From: Veillonellaceae bacterium SB90
Lineage (GTDB): Bacteria; Bacillota; Negativicutes; Selenomonadales; Selenomonadaceae
Assembly: GCA_902364065.1 (NCBI GenBank)
Contig: CABJCJ010000021.1
Coordinates: 1 to 48,733, forward strand
Length of the DNA stretch: 48,733 bases
Reading direction: 5' to 3'
Shown piece after piece: positions 47,854-48,733 of the stretch. The position numbers and the translations under genes were made by a program. The notes below the pieces were generated by a model, which did not search any database, was not told where the DNA came from, and was given only the letters and a program-made list of their open reading frames with translations. Numbering within the stretch: position 1 is the stretch's first letter; each line of letters begins with the position of its first letter.

Positions 47854-48648
47854 ATGGGCAAGTTCATATCTGATTTCCGCAGCCTGCGACTGGCTGCTGC
47901 CGTAGGACTCGCCCTGCTGGCAGCCAGCCCGATGACTTCAGCCGACGCCATGCCGCTGACGAAGGTTCATGGCTCTCACGCCGAGCCTGAGTCCGTGGAA
48001 AAAGCCGGTGTTGATGCAGGAACCCTGACCTCGGTGCGCCCGCGTCTCTACGACCGCCGGCTGCTCGTATCCGTGCCGGGCGTGGACCAGGCAGACCTGG
48101 CCGCTGATATCGGCAACGTCTCGCTGACCAGCCAGGAAATCTCGGATGAAGGCGGCCTCATCGCCCTGCGGGCAATCCCTGAGGGCGGCAGTACGCTGGC
48201 GGATGCGCAAAACATCCACCTGTCCGCTGACGTCGCCGGCAAGATCGGCATCAGCGTCAACGGAGAACTCGCCAAGGAAAATACCCTGAACCGCAGTGCG
48301 CTGCAGGCGGAGAATGCCATCGTCATCACGACGCAGCGGCGTGTCCGTGAACTCGTCGGCACCGTCATCAACAGCGACGGCCTTCAGGAAGCAGACGGGC
48401 TCGTCCGCAGCCAGGACGGCACTGTGCAGCTGTCTGCCGTCCGTTTCTCTCCGCTGAGCAAGAAAACGGGCAAGACCACAGCGCCACAACAGACAGCCAA
48501 GTCCGGCGCACAGCAGAAAGGCAAGGATGGTGCCATCATCATCGAACACCTCAAGCAGCGCGGCACACCCGCCTCGGCTTACAAAGTCGCAGAGGCTGAC
48601 CCCGACGTCATCCTCGATGCCGAAGCCTGGATCGAAGGTCCCGGCTGA
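47854..48648 (+). CDS. Exported protein of unknown function next to TpsB
   Basis: A 264-residue protein with a clear signal peptide (MGKFISDFRSLRLAAAVGLALLAASPMTSADA). No domain recognised. It has a mature core rich in small and acidic residues, a Lys/Gln-rich linker (KKTGKTTAPQQTAKSGAQQKGKDG, about residues 205-230) and a short C-terminal helix with an acidic end. ATG 47854 follows GAAGGTG; it lies 108 bases after the TpsB stop with no terminator recognised between, so it may be co-transcribed. Its link to TpsB is inferred from position only. A terminator hairpin follows. Confidence 0.75.
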   Translation: MGKFISDFRSLRLAAAVGLALLAASPMTSADAMPLTKVHGSHAEPESVEKAGVDAGTLTSVRPRLYDRRLLVSVPGVDQADLAADIGNVSLTSQEISDEGGLIALRAIPEGGSTLADAQNIHLSADVAGKIGISVNGELAKENTLNRSALQAENAIVITTQRRVRELVGTVINSDGLQEADGLVRSQDGTVQLSAVRFSPLSKKTGKTTAPQQTAKSGAQQKGKDGAIIIEHLKQRGTPASAYKVAEADPDVILDAEAWIEGPG

Positions 48649-48668
48649 AACCATACGCAACATCCATA

Positions 48669-48702
48669 CACCGTCAGTTTTCTGGCGGTGTATTTTTATT
48701 GT
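48669..48702 (+). terminator. Terminator at the end of the TpsB locus
   Basis: TACACCG pairs with CGGTGTA, followed by TTTTTATT, about 20-50 bases after the exported protein gene. Confidence 0.75.
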
Positions 48703-48733
48703 GCGCCGATTAGGCATGACAAAACCCCCAGTT

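Noticed and set aside
1..48733. CRISPR array or rRNA genes
   Set aside because: No regularly spaced repeats with unique spacers and no rRNA sequence were seen; the only repeats are the hairpin family and the tRNA pair.

Overview
The window looks like chromosome from a diderm Firmicute of the class Negativicutes, most likely a Selenomonadaceae member (Selenomonas or Mitsuokella type); the genus is an inference. Two facts support this. The housekeeping genes and their order are Firmicute-like: secG, carboxylesterase, rnr and smpB in a row, a LevR-controlled mannose-type PTS, and DapDC, CsoR and Uup of Firmicute type. The window also encodes an outer-membrane two-partner-secretion TpsB pore with two POTRA domains, which needs an outer membrane. 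Most genes are GC-rich with strong C/G third positions. The response regulator at 1545-2318 and the sugar locus at about 3.7-8.6 kb are clearly more AT-rich.

Layout. 1-1.5 kb: an IS200/IS605-type tnpB, broken by a frameshift at a perfect 17-bp palindrome. 1.5-2.3 kb: a YesN-type response regulator without its kinase. 2.3-3.7 kb (minus strand): rpiB-like isomerase and nfo. 3.9-8.6 kb: a fructose-type PTS (IIA, IIB, IIC) with an allulose-6-phosphate epimerase (AlsE), converging on a PRD regulator. 8.8-10 kb: nitroreductase and a convergent glutathione peroxidase. 10.4-11.8 kb: pyruvate kinase. 12-16.7 kb: a small orphan gene, then secG-est-rnr-smpB. 16.9-18.2 kb: amino acid permease. 18.35-18.5 kb (minus): two identical tRNA-Thr(CGT) genes. 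18.7-19.7 kb: exported TPR-like protein. 19.8-22.8 kb: csoR-copA copper operon with two operators. 22.9-24.5 kb: an IS200/IS605 element with a gutted tnpA and an intact tnpB. 24.7-30.4 kb: levR, a sigma-54 promoter and a four-gene mannose-family PTS. 30.7-31.6 kb: pfkA. 31.7-33 kb (minus): lysA. 33.2-43.8 kb: DUF1232 protein, topB, DEAD-box helicase, CBS-domain membrane protein, uup, eukaryotic-type hexokinase and rpoN. 44.5-45.8 kb: type II NADH dehydrogenase. 46-48.7 kb: TpsB pore and an exported protein of unknown function.

How the genes work together. Sugar uptake and glycolysis dominate: two PTS systems, a cytosolic hexokinase for free hexoses, PfkA and Pyk. The mannose-family PTS depends on sigma-54; its activator (LevR), its -24/-12 promoter and the sigma factor gene (rpoN) all lie in this window. 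The AT-rich PTS/alsE locus is best read as an acquired pathway for D-allulose or a related rare hexose, feeding fructose-6-phosphate to PfkA.

The most interesting items are: the CopA fused at its C-terminus to a CopZ-like domain that has its own internal start site; the multi-hairpin interspersed repeat flanking topB and rpoN; an apparent AUC start codon for rpoN; the TnpB elements (one killed by a template-switch-like palindrome, one still able to act as an RNA-guided nuclease); and the TpsB plus unknown exported partner at the right edge.
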